Assembly (NCBI GenBank): GCA_052148155.1 | Contig: JBKQIY010000179.1 | Coordinates: forward strand, 1-64,000 | Reading direction: 5' to 3' | DNA from: JBBQER01 sp052148155 | Lineage (GTDB): Bacteria > Actinomycetota > Acidimicrobiia > IMCC26256 > PALSA-610 | DNA: 64,000 nucleotides | Part shown: one piece after another, positions 49,596 to 59,218 of the stretch | Numbering within the stretch: the stretch's first letter is position 1 | Layout: each line of letters starts with the position of its first letter | Made by a program: the position numbers and the translations under genes | Notes under the pieces: generated by a model | Told to the model about the DNA's origin: nothing | Seen by the model: only the letters and a program-made list of their open reading frames with translations | The model's database searches: none

Positions 49596-51803
49596 CTAAA
49601 TGCCGGTCTGGAACGTCGCAGTCGCAGGAGGCGCGCCGTCGGCCTCAGCTTCGATCGCGTCCCACAGGATCTCAGAGATGTCCTGGACGCGAACCTCTTC
49701 GTCTTTGCCTTCGCCTTTCACGCCATCGTCGAACATCACATAGCAGAAGGGGCACGCAACCGCGATCCGGGTCGCGCCGGTGGCGATCGCCTCCTGGCTG
49801 CGTTCGGTGTTGACCTTCTTGCCGGTGCTCTCCTCCATCCACATGCGCGCGCCGCCAGCGCCGCAGCACATGCCCCGAGTGCCGTTACGTGGCATCTCGA
49901 CGAGGTCGATGCCGGCGAGGGACCCAACAACTCTTCGGGGTGCGAGGTACACGTCGTTGTGGCGGCCGAGGTAGCAGGAGTCGTGGTATGTGACGCGCTC
50001 TTCGAGCGTTGCCCCGGCGAGCGACAGGCGGCCGTCGCGCACGAGTTCGTCGAGGAGCTGACTGTGGTGCACCACCTCGTAGTTGCCGCCCAGTTGCGGA
50101 TATTCGTTCTTGATCACGTTGAAGCAATGTGGGCACTGCGTGATGATCTTGGTGACACCCATCGAGTTGAACGTGTCGACGTTCTGCATCGCGAGCATCT
50201 GGAAGATGTACTCGTTGCCGGAGCGGCGGGCCTGATCACCGTTGCAGAGCTCGCTCGGTCCGAGGATCGCGAAATCGATGCCGGCCCGCTGAAGCAACTT
50301 CGCAAGCGCGCGACTCGTCTTTTTGTTGCGATCGTCGAAGCTGCCGGCGCACCCGACGAAGTACAGGTACTCGTGGCGAAGCGGCGACCCGGGCTCGACG
50401 ATCTCAACGCCTGCCACTTGGTCGGCCCAGTCGCCTCGGTCGCCCTGGTTGAGGCCGTACGCGTTGCCCGAGTTCTCCATCGACCGGTAGGTGTTGCCGA
50501 GCTCGGCGGGGAAGTCGCTCTCCATCAGCGTGAGGTAGCGGCGCATGTCGAGGATCTTGTCGAGGATCTCGATGTTCACGGGGCAGATTTCGTCGCACGC
50601 CTTGCAGCTGGTGCACGCCCAGATCTCTTCGGCGGAGATGCGTTCGAAGACGGTGTTGGCGGTGATGTTGATGTCGCGGTCGACGCCGACGGGCGGTGAG
50701 ACCGCCGGTGATCCCGTCGCGGCCATCACCTCGCCGACCTTCAACACGATCTCGCGGGGATCGAGCGGTTTTCCGGTCGCGTGCGCCGGGCATACGGATG
50801 TGCATCGACCGCACACTGTGCACGCGTCGGTATCGAAGAGTTGCTTCCAGGTGAAGTCCTCGATCTTGACGGCACCGAACGACTCGAGGTCGGTTTCCAT
50901 CAGGTTGGGCATGGGCTTCATCGCACCCTTGGGTCGCTCGCGATCGCGCAGATACATGTTCATGGGTGACGTGAACATGTGGCGCAGCTTTGTGACGGGA
51001 AGGATCGCCAGGAACGCCAAGAACGCGACGACGTGGATGGCCCACAGCCACCGATGCGTGTTGCTGAGGGTGTGGGGGGACCACGTCTTGATCAGACCCG
51101 AAAGCGGGTAGCCGATGAACGACCATTTCTCGAACGCGGGCCGGGCGACGAGCGCGATTCGCGCGGCTTCGGTGAAGAAGCCGGTGACGCCGATGATGAG
51201 GAATGTGCCGAGAATCACCGCGTCTTCAGGTTTGGTTTTGATGCGGATGCGGTAGGGCCGCTGGATGTAGCGGCGCCCGATCGCCCAGGCGATACCGACC
51301 ACGAAGATGACACCGGCGAGATCGGAACCGAACGAGTAGGCCTCATACGTTCGGCCGTGCAAGAATTTCAGCGATCCCGGCAGCTGGTGATCGATCTCCA
51401 GCAGCACCGTCGCCATGAACAGCCCGATGAACCCGAAATAGATGCACGAATGCATGACCCCCGCGGCCGGATCGCGCAGCAAGGTCTGCATCCACACGCC
51501 GGAGCGGAAGTCTTCGAAGCGGCGTTTCGCATTCTTGCGGGTGGTGCGGCGGTTGTCGGGACCGCCACGTTCGTAGTTGCGGACCCGTAAGGACGCGAGG
51601 TAGGCGACCACCAACAGCATCGTCGAGACAGCCGCGTAGAACGCGACTTTCATCGCGGTCGGGATGTCGATGAACACCGGCCGGTCGATCGACGATGTGT
51701 GGTGCCAGTGCGTGAGCGCGGGCACGATCCCGGACGCGACCGTGAACACCGCCACGACGACACCGACACCGAAGACGACCTGATGGGGCCGCGGCCTGCG
51801 CAC
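49596..51803 (-). CDS. etfD: EtfD-like membrane iron-sulfur reductase
   Basis: 735 residues. The first 280 hold five or so helices of a NarI/HdrE-like cytochrome section. Two [4Fe-4S] motifs follow: CTVCGRCTSVCP (328-339) and CTSCKACDEICP (397-408). Then two CCG-type heterodisulfide-reductase domains (FVGCAGSFDD, TQCPHCFN; YHDSCYLGRHN, MCCGAGGARMW and CPFC). This architecture equals the mycobacterial EtfD (Rv0338c type), which passes electrons from the electron-transfer flavoprotein to menaquinone during beta-oxidation. Its place between dcd and dnaK also matches mycobacteria. All ligand cysteines are present. Confidence 0.9.
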   Translation of the reverse strand: MRRPRPHQVVFGVGVVVAVFTVASGIVPALTHWHHTSSIDRPVFIDIPTAMKVAFYAAVSTMLLVVAYLASLRVRNYERGGPDNRRTTRKNAKRRFEDFRSGVWMQTLLRDPAAGVMHSCIYFGFIGLFMATVLLEIDHQLPGSLKFLHGRTYEAYSFGSDLAGVIFVVGIAWAIGRRYIQRPYRIRIKTKPEDAVILGTFLIIGVTGFFTEAARIALVARPAFEKWSFIGYPLSGLIKTWSPHTLSNTHRWLWAIHVVAFLAFLAILPVTKLRHMFTSPMNMYLRDRERPKGAMKPMPNLMETDLESFGAVKIEDFTWKQLFDTDACTVCGRCTSVCPAHATGKPLDPREIVLKVGEVMAATGSPAVSPPVGVDRDINITANTVFERISAEEIWACTSCKACDEICPVNIEILDKILDMRRYLTLMESDFPAELGNTYRSMENSGNAYGLNQGDRGDWADQVAGVEIVEPGSPLRHEYLYFVGCAGSFDDRNKKTSRALAKLLQRAGIDFAILGPSELCNGDQARRSGNEYIFQMLAMQNVDTFNSMGVTKIITQCPHCFNVIKNEYPQLGGNYEVVHHSQLLDELVRDGRLSLAGATLEERVTYHDSCYLGRHNDVYLAPRRVVGSLAGIDLVEMPRNGTRGMCCGAGGARMWMEESTGKKVNTERSQEAIATGATRIAVACPFCYVMFDDGVKGEGKDEEVRVQDISEILWDAIEAEADGAPPATATFQTGI

Positions 51804-51850
51804 GCGGAGGAATCTAGTAGTGCGCGGGGTTCTGGCCCTGGTTGAGCGAA

Positions 51851-52276
51851 CTACTGCACGGAACGTGCGTCGGCGTCGCGGAGCCGTTTCGCCATGCCGG
51901 CGAGCATTTTGCGTGCGAAGCCCGGCACCTCGTCGACGATGCCGGCGAACTCCCGCTGACCGAGTACCACGAGCTCCATGTCGGTTTCGGCCACCACGGT
52001 CGCGTTGCGCGGCGCCTTTTCCAACAGGGCGAGCTCGCCGAAGGCCGCGCCGGGGCCGAGGGTCGCGATCTTGCGTCCGTGCCGGGTGACCCGGGCGGTG
52101 CCGCTCAGGATGACGAAGAACTCGTGGCCGGTTTCACCCTCGGTGACGAGCGTCTTGCCCGACGAGACGTGCACCTCCTCCGCCCGTCTGGCCACCAGCT
52201 GGAGGTCTTTGCGGGAACAGGCCGCGAACAGCGAAACCTGTTGGAGGTGATCGATGAAGACGTCACGGCGTGCCAT
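51851..52276 (-). CDS. Cyclic nucleotide-binding domain protein (CRP-like sensor without HTH)
   Basis: 141 residues from ATG 52276. LFAACSRKDLQLVAR, then the cNMP pocket GETGHEFFVILSGTARVTRHG, then LGPGAAFGELALLEKAPRNATVVAETD, the phosphate-binding cassette with FGELALL and R. It ends after one more helix, with no helix-turn-helix domain, so it must act on a partner protein. Divergent from dnaK. Confidence 0.85.
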   Translation of the reverse strand: MARRDVFIDHLQQVSLFAACSRKDLQLVARRAEEVHVSSGKTLVTEGETGHEFFVILSGTARVTRHGRKIATLGPGAAFGELALLEKAPRNATVVAETDMELVVLGQREFAGIVDEVPGFARKMLAGMAKRLRDADARSVQ

Positions 52277-52377
52277 GGGCCGGGAATTTAACGACCCAGG
52301 CGCCCGCCTGCACGGACGCACTCGACGGACCGGTCCGGCGAGGCCGGGTTGGGGACGTTTCTGGCACCATCGGGAAT

Positions 52378-52405
52378 ATTGAGTGGGGTGCACTCAAGTT
52401 ATACT
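52378..52405 (+). promoter_or_regulatory. HAIR operator and promoter of the dnaK operon
   Basis: TTGAGT (52379-52384), seven bases, ACTCAAG (52392-52398): the HspR-associated inverted repeat CTTGAGT-N7-ACTCAAG with only the first base changed. A TATACT -10-like box is at 52400-52405, and TTGAGT itself may serve as the -35. HspR binding here would block transcription until heat shock. The start codon follows about 95 bases later, leaving a 5' leader. Confidence 0.85.
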
Positions 52406-52499
52406 GTGGTGAGCTGCTCAAGTTCCCTCCGGGCAGACAACTTCTCGTACAGATACCCAACGCAGACAACACAACTCACGTAGACAACAAGGAGCACCC

Positions 52500-54341
52500 A
52501 TGTCCAAGGCCGTCGGCATCGATCTCGGCACCACCAACTCAGTCGTCGCGGTGCTCGAGGCGGGCGAGCCCTCTGTCATACCCAACGCCGAGGGTGCCCG
52601 CACAACGCCTTCCGTCGTGGCCTTCTCGAAGGCCGGCGAGGTACTCGTCGGTGAGGTCGCCAAGCGCCAGGCGATCACGAACCCCGACCGCACCATCCGT
52701 TCGGTGAAGCGCTACATGGGCACCGATTGGAAGATCGACATCGACGGCAAGGCCTACGCCGCGCAGGAGATCAGCGCACGCATCTTGATGAAGCTCAAGC
52801 GCGACGCCGAAAGCTACCTGGGTGAAACCGTAAATCAGGCCGTCATCACCGTCCCGGCCTACTTCGACGACGCCCAACGCCAGGCCACCAAAGAAGCCGG
52901 CGAAATCGCGGGTCTCGAAGTGCTCCGGATCATCAACGAGCCGACCGCGGCCGCGCTCGCGTACGGGCTCGACAAGGAAGGCAACGACCAGACCATTCTC
53001 GTGTTCGACCTCGGCGGAGGCACCTTCGACGTGTCCGTACTCGAAATCGGCGACGGCGTTTTCGAAGTGAAAGCAACGTCGGGGAACACCCATCTCGGCG
53101 GTGACGACTGGGATCAGCGCGTCATCGACTGGCTGGTGACCGAGTTCAAGAACGCGCACGGTATCGACCTGGCCAACGACAAGATGGCGACGCAGCGCCT
53201 GAAGGAAGCGGCCGAGAAAGCAAAGATCGAGCTGTCCAACCTCCAGGAGACGTCGATCAACCTTCCGTTCATCACCGCGACCGCCGACGGTCCGTTGCAC
53301 CTCGATATGTCGCTGACGCGGTCGCGTCTGCAAGAAATGACGCGTGATCTGCTCGAGGCGTGTCGCGGTCCGTTCGAGCAGGCGATCAAGGACGCCGGAC
53401 TCGACAAGTCGAAGATCGACCACGTGATTCTCGTCGGCGGCAGCACCCGAATGCCAGCAGTCGCTGATCTCGTCCACGAGCTCACCGGCAAGGAAGCCCA
53501 CAAGGGCGTCAATCCCGACGAAGCGGTCGCGGCCGGCGCCTCGATTCAAGCCGGCGTCTTGAAAGGCGACGTCAAGGACATCCTGCTCCTCGACGTGACG
53601 CCACTGTCGCTCGGCATCGAGACCAAGGGTCAGATCATGACCAAGCTCATCGAGCGCAACAGCACGATTCCGGTGCGGCGTTCGGAAACCTTCACGACCG
53701 CCGACGACAACCAGCCGTCGGTCGAGATCAAGGTGCTGCAAGGCGAGAGCGACATGGCGTACCGGAACAAGCCGCTGGGGACGTTCACGCTGACCGGCTT
53801 GCCTCCCGCGCCTCGTGGCGTCCCGCAGATCGAGGTCACCTTCGACATCGATGCGAACGGCATCGTCCACGTGTCGGCGAAAGATCTCGGTACGGGCAAG
53901 GAGCAGTCGATGGTGATCAGCGGCGGCACCGCGCTCGGCAAAGATGACATCAATCAGATGATCAAGGATGCGGAAGCGCACGCCGAGGAGGACCAACGCA
54001 AGAAGGAAGAGGCGGAAGTGCGCAACACCGCCGACTCGCTCGCCTACCAAACCGAGACGCTGCTGAAGGACCAGGGCGACAAGGTGCCGGCAGAAGACCG
54101 AACTGCGATGGAAGACGCGTTGAAGGCGTTGAAAGACTCCCTCGCCGGTGCGGACGTCGAAGCTGTCAAGCAGGCGCACGAGAAACTCATCAACGTGAGC
54201 CAGGAGTTCACGAAACGGCTCTACCAGAACGCGCAAGCGCAACAGAGCACCGGCACGGCTGGCGGTGCCGATGCCGGCGCTCCCCCGTCAGACGACGATG
54301 TAGCCGACGCGGAGATCGTCGACGACGAGCAGAGCGCATAA
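52500..54341 (+). CDS. dnaK: Chaperone DnaK (Hsp70)
   Basis: 613 residues, the usual actinobacterial length. GIDLGTTNSVVAV (6-18), VPAYFDDAQRQATK, LVFDLGGGTFDVSVLE, ILVGGSTRMPAV, the linker DVTPLSLGIETKG and the acidic tail ending VDDEQSA. ATP-driven folding chaperone that works with GrpE and DnaJ encoded next. ATG 52500 follows an AAGGAG site. First gene of the HspR-controlled operon. Confidence 0.98.
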   Translation: MSKAVGIDLGTTNSVVAVLEAGEPSVIPNAEGARTTPSVVAFSKAGEVLVGEVAKRQAITNPDRTIRSVKRYMGTDWKIDIDGKAYAAQEISARILMKLKRDAESYLGETVNQAVITVPAYFDDAQRQATKEAGEIAGLEVLRIINEPTAAALAYGLDKEGNDQTILVFDLGGGTFDVSVLEIGDGVFEVKATSGNTHLGGDDWDQRVIDWLVTEFKNAHGIDLANDKMATQRLKEAAEKAKIELSNLQETSINLPFITATADGPLHLDMSLTRSRLQEMTRDLLEACRGPFEQAIKDAGLDKSKIDHVILVGGSTRMPAVADLVHELTGKEAHKGVNPDEAVAAGASIQAGVLKGDVKDILLLDVTPLSLGIETKGQIMTKLIERNSTIPVRRSETFTTADDNQPSVEIKVLQGESDMAYRNKPLGTFTLTGLPPAPRGVPQIEVTFDIDANGIVHVSAKDLGTGKEQSMVISGGTALGKDDINQMIKDAEAHAEEDQRKKEEAEVRNTADSLAYQTETLLKDQGDKVPAEDRTAMEDALKALKDSLAGADVEAVKQAHEKLINVSQEFTKRLYQNAQAQQSTGTAGGADAGAPPSDDDVADAEIVDDEQSA

Positions 54342-54346
54342 GCGTC

Positions 54347-54898
54347 ATGACCGCAGACACGAACGATGCCGTTCATCCCGATCCGCTCGTCCCGAATGGG
54401 AACGCAACAGATCGGGAGGAGGCGGAGACGGTCGACGACGAAGCCGACCAGTTGATTGCCGACATCGATCTCCTCCAACGCGAACGTGACGACCTGCTCG
54501 ACACGTCGCAGCGTCTCCAGGCCGACTTCGAGAACTACCGCAAGCGTGTGGTCCGTGAGCAGACGGCACTGGTGGAGCGAGCGACCGAAGGCCTGGTCGA
54601 GCAGCTGTTGCGGGTGCTCGACAGCTTCGAACTCGCGCTCGCGAATCTCGACGCCGACATCGACATCGACCGGGTACGCAAGGGAATCGAACTGGTCTAC
54701 GCCGAGTTGTTGGGAGTTCTCGAACGGGCCGGGCTCGAGCGAATCGACGCGTTGGGTGAGCCGTTCGATCCGAACGAACACGAAGCTGTCATGCAAGAAG
54801 ACGGCGATGGTGAGTCTCGGGTGGGCGCCGTGTTACGCGCCGGTTGGAAGTTGAAGGGGCGCATGCTGCGCCCCGCCATGGTGAAGGTCGTGAGGTAG
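54347..54898 (+). CDS. grpE: Nucleotide exchange factor GrpE
   Basis: 183 residues. An acidic disordered start, a long coiled coil (LLQRERDDLLDTSQRLQADFENYRKR in two parts), and the C-terminal beta-domain with GEPFDPNEHEAVMQ and GWKLKGRMLRPAMVKV. It releases ADP from DnaK. Five bases after the dnaK stop. Confidence 0.97.
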   Translation: MTADTNDAVHPDPLVPNGNATDREEAETVDDEADQLIADIDLLQRERDDLLDTSQRLQADFENYRKRVVREQTALVERATEGLVEQLLRVLDSFELALANLDADIDIDRVRKGIELVYAELLGVLERAGLERIDALGEPFDPNEHEAVMQEDGDGESRVGAVLRAGWKLKGRMLRPAMVKVVR

Positions 54899-54903
54899 CC
54901 GTC

Positions 54904-56124
54904 TTGGCAGCACAACGCGAGTGGTTCGACAAGGACTACTACGCCGTGCTCGGCGTTCCGTCGGGCGCGTCCGAAAAGGAGCTGTCGCGCGCCTACAAGA
55001 AGCTCGCCAAGCAACACCACCCTGACGCCAACTCGGGTAACGCCGCGTCGGAGGAGCGCTTCAAGGAAGTCAACGCCGCCTACGACGTGCTGGGCGACGC
55101 CGACAAGCGCAAGGAGTACGACGAAGTGCGGCGCATGGTCGCCTCCGGAGTCGGACCGGGTGGATTCGGCGGCGCTCCCGGCGGGTCAGGGGCCCAAGGG
55201 TTTCAGTTCGACGTCGACCTCGGTCAAGGCCGAGGTTCGGGTATTTCCGACCTGCTCGGAAATCTGCTCGGCAACCGCGGTGGGCGCGCTCGCCGGCCGC
55301 CGCAAGGACCGCAGCGCGGCCAGGATCTCGAGACCGAGTTGCATCTGTCGTTCGACGATGCCGTGCGCGGTGTCACGAGCACCGTGCGATTCCGCGCCGA
55401 CGCGACCTGCTCGACCTGTCAAGGATCAGGCGCGGCCCCGGGAACCGCACCGCAGACGTGTCCCGAATGTCAAGGGAGTGGATCGATCGCGGTCGATCAA
55501 GGTCCGTTTTCGTTCTCGCAGGTGTGCCCGACGTGCGGTGGACGTGGGCAAGTCATTCCGACTCCGTGTCCGACCTGCCACGGTCGTGGCGTGGAGATGC
55601 GCGCACGCGAAGTGAAGGTGCGGGTGCCAGCCGGCGTCACCGACGGCCAACGCATCCGCGTGAAGGGACGCGGCGCGGCCGGTGCCAGCGGCGGACCGGC
55701 CGGTGATCTGTTCGTGGTCGTGCGGGTGCAGCCACATCCGCTCTTCGGCCGTGCCGGCAACGATGTCACGATCCGGCTGCCGGTCACGTTTGCGGAAGCG
55801 ACCCTCGGCGCCGATGTGAAAGTGCCCACCCTCGACGGTCAGGTCACGATGCGGATTCCGCCGGGAACGCCGAGCGGCAAGGTGATGCGCGTGCGCGGTC
55901 AGGGCGTCGCCGGCGACCGCGGGCACGACGGCAAGGGCGAAACCGGAACCGCCCACAACGGCAAGTCGGGCGGCGACCTGCTGGTCACGATCGAAGTGGC
56001 AGTCCCGACCACGCTCGACGAACGCCGACGCGACGCCGTGCAGGCGTTGGCCGAAGTCTTCGATGACGATCCGCGAGCGGAACTCTTCGACAAGCAACAG
56101 AACCGAAGGAGTTCTGATGGCTGA
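54904..56124 (+). CDS. dnaJ: Chaperone DnaJ
   Basis: 406 residues from TTG 54904 (five bases after grpE). J-domain with YYAVLGVPSGAS and the HPD motif (KQHHPDANS), a Gly-rich region, four zinc repeats (CSTCQGSG, CPECQGSG, CPTCGGRG, CPTCHGRG) and the C-terminal substrate domains. A Gly/Lys-rich insert (GDRGHDGKGETG) lies in the C-terminal domain. The frame opens earlier at 54844, but that part overlaps grpE. Confidence 0.97.
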   Translation: MAAQREWFDKDYYAVLGVPSGASEKELSRAYKKLAKQHHPDANSGNAASEERFKEVNAAYDVLGDADKRKEYDEVRRMVASGVGPGGFGGAPGGSGAQGFQFDVDLGQGRGSGISDLLGNLLGNRGGRARRPPQGPQRGQDLETELHLSFDDAVRGVTSTVRFRADATCSTCQGSGAAPGTAPQTCPECQGSGSIAVDQGPFSFSQVCPTCGGRGQVIPTPCPTCHGRGVEMRAREVKVRVPAGVTDGQRIRVKGRGAAGASGGPAGDLFVVVRVQPHPLFGRAGNDVTIRLPVTFAEATLGADVKVPTLDGQVTMRIPPGTPSGKVMRVRGQGVAGDRGHDGKGETGTAHNGKSGGDLLVTIEVAVPTTLDERRRDAVQALAEVFDDDPRAELFDKQQNRRSSDG

Positions 56125-56518
56125 TACCCGCGCGTTGTATGTGATCTCGGTGGCGGCCGAGCTCGCCGGTGTGCATCCACAGACTCTGCGTATCTACGAG
56201 CGCAAAGGCCTGCTCGCTCCGGCGCGCACGAGCGGACGCAGCCGCCGTTACTCCGACCATGACATCCAGCTGTTGCGTCGTATCCAGGAACTCACCAACG
56301 AGGGAATTTCGCTGATGGGTGTGCAAAGGATCTTGACGCTCGAACAGGATCTTGATGCCGCACGTCAACGAGCGGCGCGCCTGGAAGCGAGCGTCGACGC
56401 GTTGCAGCACGAGATGGAAGCGCGTCTCGCGGCCGCGCATCAGCAATACCGGCGCGAGATCGTCCCGATGCGCACGGCCGCGTTGGTGCTCGCTCGAAAC
56501 AACATGACGACGAAATAG
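56117..56518 (+). CDS. hspR: Heat shock repressor HspR (MerR family)
   Basis: 133 residues. MerR-type helix-turn-helix: YVISVAAELAGVHPQTLRIYERKGLL, in parts AAELAGVHPQTLR and YERKGLL, then RRYSDHDIQLL and GISLMGVQRIL, then a coiled coil. It binds HAIR sites such as 52378-52398 with DnaK as co-repressor. Overlaps the dnaJ end by eight bases, so the operon makes its own repressor. Confidence 0.95.
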   Translation: MADTRALYVISVAAELAGVHPQTLRIYERKGLLAPARTSGRSRRYSDHDIQLLRRIQELTNEGISLMGVQRILTLEQDLDAARQRAARLEASVDALQHEMEARLAAAHQQYRREIVPMRTAALVLARNNMTTK

Positions 56519-56534
56519 TCCCGAGGAAGTCCGT

Positions 56535-59117
56535 ATGCCACTCGATCCGAACAAGTTCACGCGCAAGACCCAAGAGGCGATCGGGGCCGCGCAAGCCGCC
56601 GGACGCAATGCCGGGCACACTGAAATCGCGCCCGAACACCTGCTGCGCGCGTTGCTCGACCAGCCCGAAGGTGTCGTGAACGGGGTGCTCGAACGCATCG
56701 GTGTCGACATGGCCGCGGTGCGCGGCCGGGTAGACGACGCCCTCGGCCGGCTCCCGCAGGTCACCGGCGCGACGGTACGCGACGCACGACTTGCGCCGGC
56801 AACCTTCTCGATCCTCGAGGCCGCCGACAAGGAGCGTGAACAGCTCGACGACGAGTTTCTGTCGACGGAACACCTGCTGCTGGCGATGACCGACGTCAGC
56901 GGAGGTGTCGGCGATCTGGTTCGCTCGTCGGGCATCACGCGCGATGCCGTGCTCGACGCCCTTCGCCAGGTGCGCGGTTCGCACCGAGTCACGAGCGACA
57001 ACCCCGAAGAGCAATACCAAGCGCTCGAGAAGTACGGGCGCGATCTCACCGACGCGGCGCGTGCCGGCAAGATCGACCCCGTGATCGGACGTGACGAGGA
57101 GATTCGTCGGATCATCCAGGTGCTTTCGCGTCGCACCAAGAACAACCCTGTGCTGATCGGCGAGCCCGGCGTCGGTAAGACGGCCATCGTCGAAGGTCTC
57201 GCGCGCCGCATTGTCGAAGGCGACGTGCCCGACGGTCTGCGCGGCAAGCGCGTGATCTCGCTCGACATCGGCTCGATGGTTGCCGGCTCGAAGTACCGCG
57301 GCGAGTTCGAAGAGCGGTTCAAGGCTGTGCTCAAAGAGATCGCCGACTCGCAAGGTGACGTGATCACGTTCATCGATGAGCTCCACACGATCGTGGGCGC
57401 CGGTGGCGCTGAAGGCGCAGTCGACGCCGGCAACATGATTAAGCCGATGTTGGCTCGCGGCGAGCTGCGCATGATCGGCGCGACGACGCTCGACGAGTAT
57501 CGCAAGTACATCGAGAAGGACGCGGCGCTCGAGCGGCGGTTCCAACCCGTGTTCGTCGGCGAACCGTCCGTCGATGACACGATCGCGATTCTGCGCGGCT
57601 TGAAAGAGCGCTACGAGGTGCACCACGGTGTACGCATCCAAGACGCCGCGCTCGTCGCTGCGGCAGTCCTGTCGGACCGGTACATCTCCGGCCGTCAACT
57701 GCCCGACAAAGCGATCGACCTCGTCGACGAAGCCGCGTCCCGTCTGCGCATCGAGATCGACTCGATGCCGTTCGAGATCGACGTCGTGGAGCGCCGTATC
57801 CGCCAGCTCGAGATCGAACGAGCCGCGCTCGCGAAGGAGCACGACGATGCGAGCAAGCAGCGACTCGAGCTCTTGGAAGCCGACCTGCAGTCGCTGCAGG
57901 AGGACCGTGACGGCATGGTCGCGCACTGGCAGCTGGAGAAAGACGCGATTGCGACCATTCAGGCCGGAAAGGAACGTCTGGAGCAGGCACGCCTGGACGC
58001 CGAGCGCGCCGAGCGTGACGGCGATCTGGAACGCGCCGCGCAGCTTCGCTATGGCCACATTCCGGTGGTGGAACGCGACGTCAACGTGATGTCGCAAAGG
58101 CTGCGGGATCTCCAGGGCGACGGTGCCATGCTCAAAGAAGAGGTCGACGAGGAAGACGTCGCGGACATCGTGGCCAACTGGACCGGCGTGCCGGTCTCAC
58201 GCCTCATGGAGGGTGAGCTCGCCAAGCTCGTGCGCCTCGAAGAGGTACTGCACGAGCGGGTGATCGGACAGCAGTCGGCCGTGTCGGCGGTGGCGAACGC
58301 GATCCGTCGGTCGCGCGCCGGACTTTCCGACCCTCACCGCCCAATCGGGTCGTTCCTGTTCCTGGGTCCGACCGGAGTCGGCAAGACCGAGCTCGCACGG
58401 ACGCTCGCCGACTTCCTGTTCGACGACGAACGGGCGATGGTGCGCATCGACATGTCGGAGTACATGGAGAAGCACGCGGTGTCGCGGCTCGTTGGCGCCC
58501 CTCCAGGCTACGTCGGCTACGAGGAGGGCGGTCAGCTCACGGAGGCAATCCGTCGTCGTCCGTACGCAGTCATCCTCCTCGACGAGATCGAGAAAGCCCA
58601 TCCCGACGTGTTCAACATCTTGTTGCAGCTCATGGATGACGGACGCCTCACCGATGGCCAAGGGCGCACGGTCGATTTCACGAACGCGGTCGTGATCATG
58701 ACCAGCAACCTCGGCGCCGGTGGCGACGAAGCGCAGGTGATGGCCGCGGTGCGCAATCATTTCAAGCCCGAATTCCTCAACCGGGTCGACGAAATTGTCG
58801 TATTCCACCGGCTGTCGGAGGCGGACATCGAACGTATCGTCGACATCCAGGTCTCTCAGCTCGCCGATCGGCTCGCCGCCAGAGGGTTGCAGTTGGACCT
58901 CACCGCCGAAGCGCGACAGTGGATCGCGACGACCGGCTACGACCCCGACTTCGGGGCCCGGCCGCTCAAGCGTGTCCTGCAGCGCGAGGTGGCAGATCCG
59001 ATCGCGCTCGACCTGCTCAAAGGCGACTATCGCGACGGCGACACGATCATCGTCGACGCCAAGCCCGACGGAGGCCTCGTGTTCGACAGCGCCGCGACCG
59101 CCGAGATCGTCGCCTGA
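56535..59117 (+). CDS. clpB: Disaggregase ClpB (Hsp100)
   Basis: 860 residues. N-domain (KFTRKTQEAIGAAQ), AAA-1 with Walker A GEPGVGKT at about 209 and FIDELHTIVGAGG, the coiled-coil middle domain (about 400-530), AAA-2 with GPTGVGKTELAR at about 610, VRIDMSEYMEKHAVSRLVGAPPGYVGY (in parts) and ILLDEIEKAHPDVFN, then the C-domain. It rescues aggregated protein with DnaK. Sixteen bases after hspR, so it should be under the same HAIR control. In many actinobacteria clpB is a separate locus. Confidence 0.97.
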   Translation: MPLDPNKFTRKTQEAIGAAQAAGRNAGHTEIAPEHLLRALLDQPEGVVNGVLERIGVDMAAVRGRVDDALGRLPQVTGATVRDARLAPATFSILEAADKEREQLDDEFLSTEHLLLAMTDVSGGVGDLVRSSGITRDAVLDALRQVRGSHRVTSDNPEEQYQALEKYGRDLTDAARAGKIDPVIGRDEEIRRIIQVLSRRTKNNPVLIGEPGVGKTAIVEGLARRIVEGDVPDGLRGKRVISLDIGSMVAGSKYRGEFEERFKAVLKEIADSQGDVITFIDELHTIVGAGGAEGAVDAGNMIKPMLARGELRMIGATTLDEYRKYIEKDAALERRFQPVFVGEPSVDDTIAILRGLKERYEVHHGVRIQDAALVAAAVLSDRYISGRQLPDKAIDLVDEAASRLRIEIDSMPFEIDVVERRIRQLEIERAALAKEHDDASKQRLELLEADLQSLQEDRDGMVAHWQLEKDAIATIQAGKERLEQARLDAERAERDGDLERAAQLRYGHIPVVERDVNVMSQRLRDLQGDGAMLKEEVDEEDVADIVANWTGVPVSRLMEGELAKLVRLEEVLHERVIGQQSAVSAVANAIRRSRAGLSDPHRPIGSFLFLGPTGVGKTELARTLADFLFDDERAMVRIDMSEYMEKHAVSRLVGAPPGYVGYEEGGQLTEAIRRRPYAVILLDEIEKAHPDVFNILLQLMDDGRLTDGQGRTVDFTNAVVIMTSNLGAGGDEAQVMAAVRNHFKPEFLNRVDEIVVFHRLSEADIERIVDIQVSQLADRLAARGLQLDLTAEARQWIATTGYDPDFGARPLKRVLQREVADPIALDLLKGDYRDGDTIIVDAKPDGGLVFDSAATAEIVA

Positions 59118-59218
59118 TCTGCGCGCAGACGTACACCAACCAAACTGACCGTTCGGAGGTGACACGGACGCGAGCTCGCCAACACCATCTGATCGGTGAA
59201 GTGGCGTAGGTTGCGGGC

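Noticed and set aside
52539..54242. 567-codon minus-strand ORF within dnaK
   Set aside because: Typical high-GC antisense frame. DnaK is certain.
56292..58097. 601-codon minus-strand ORF within clpB
   Set aside because: Antisense shadow of ClpB.
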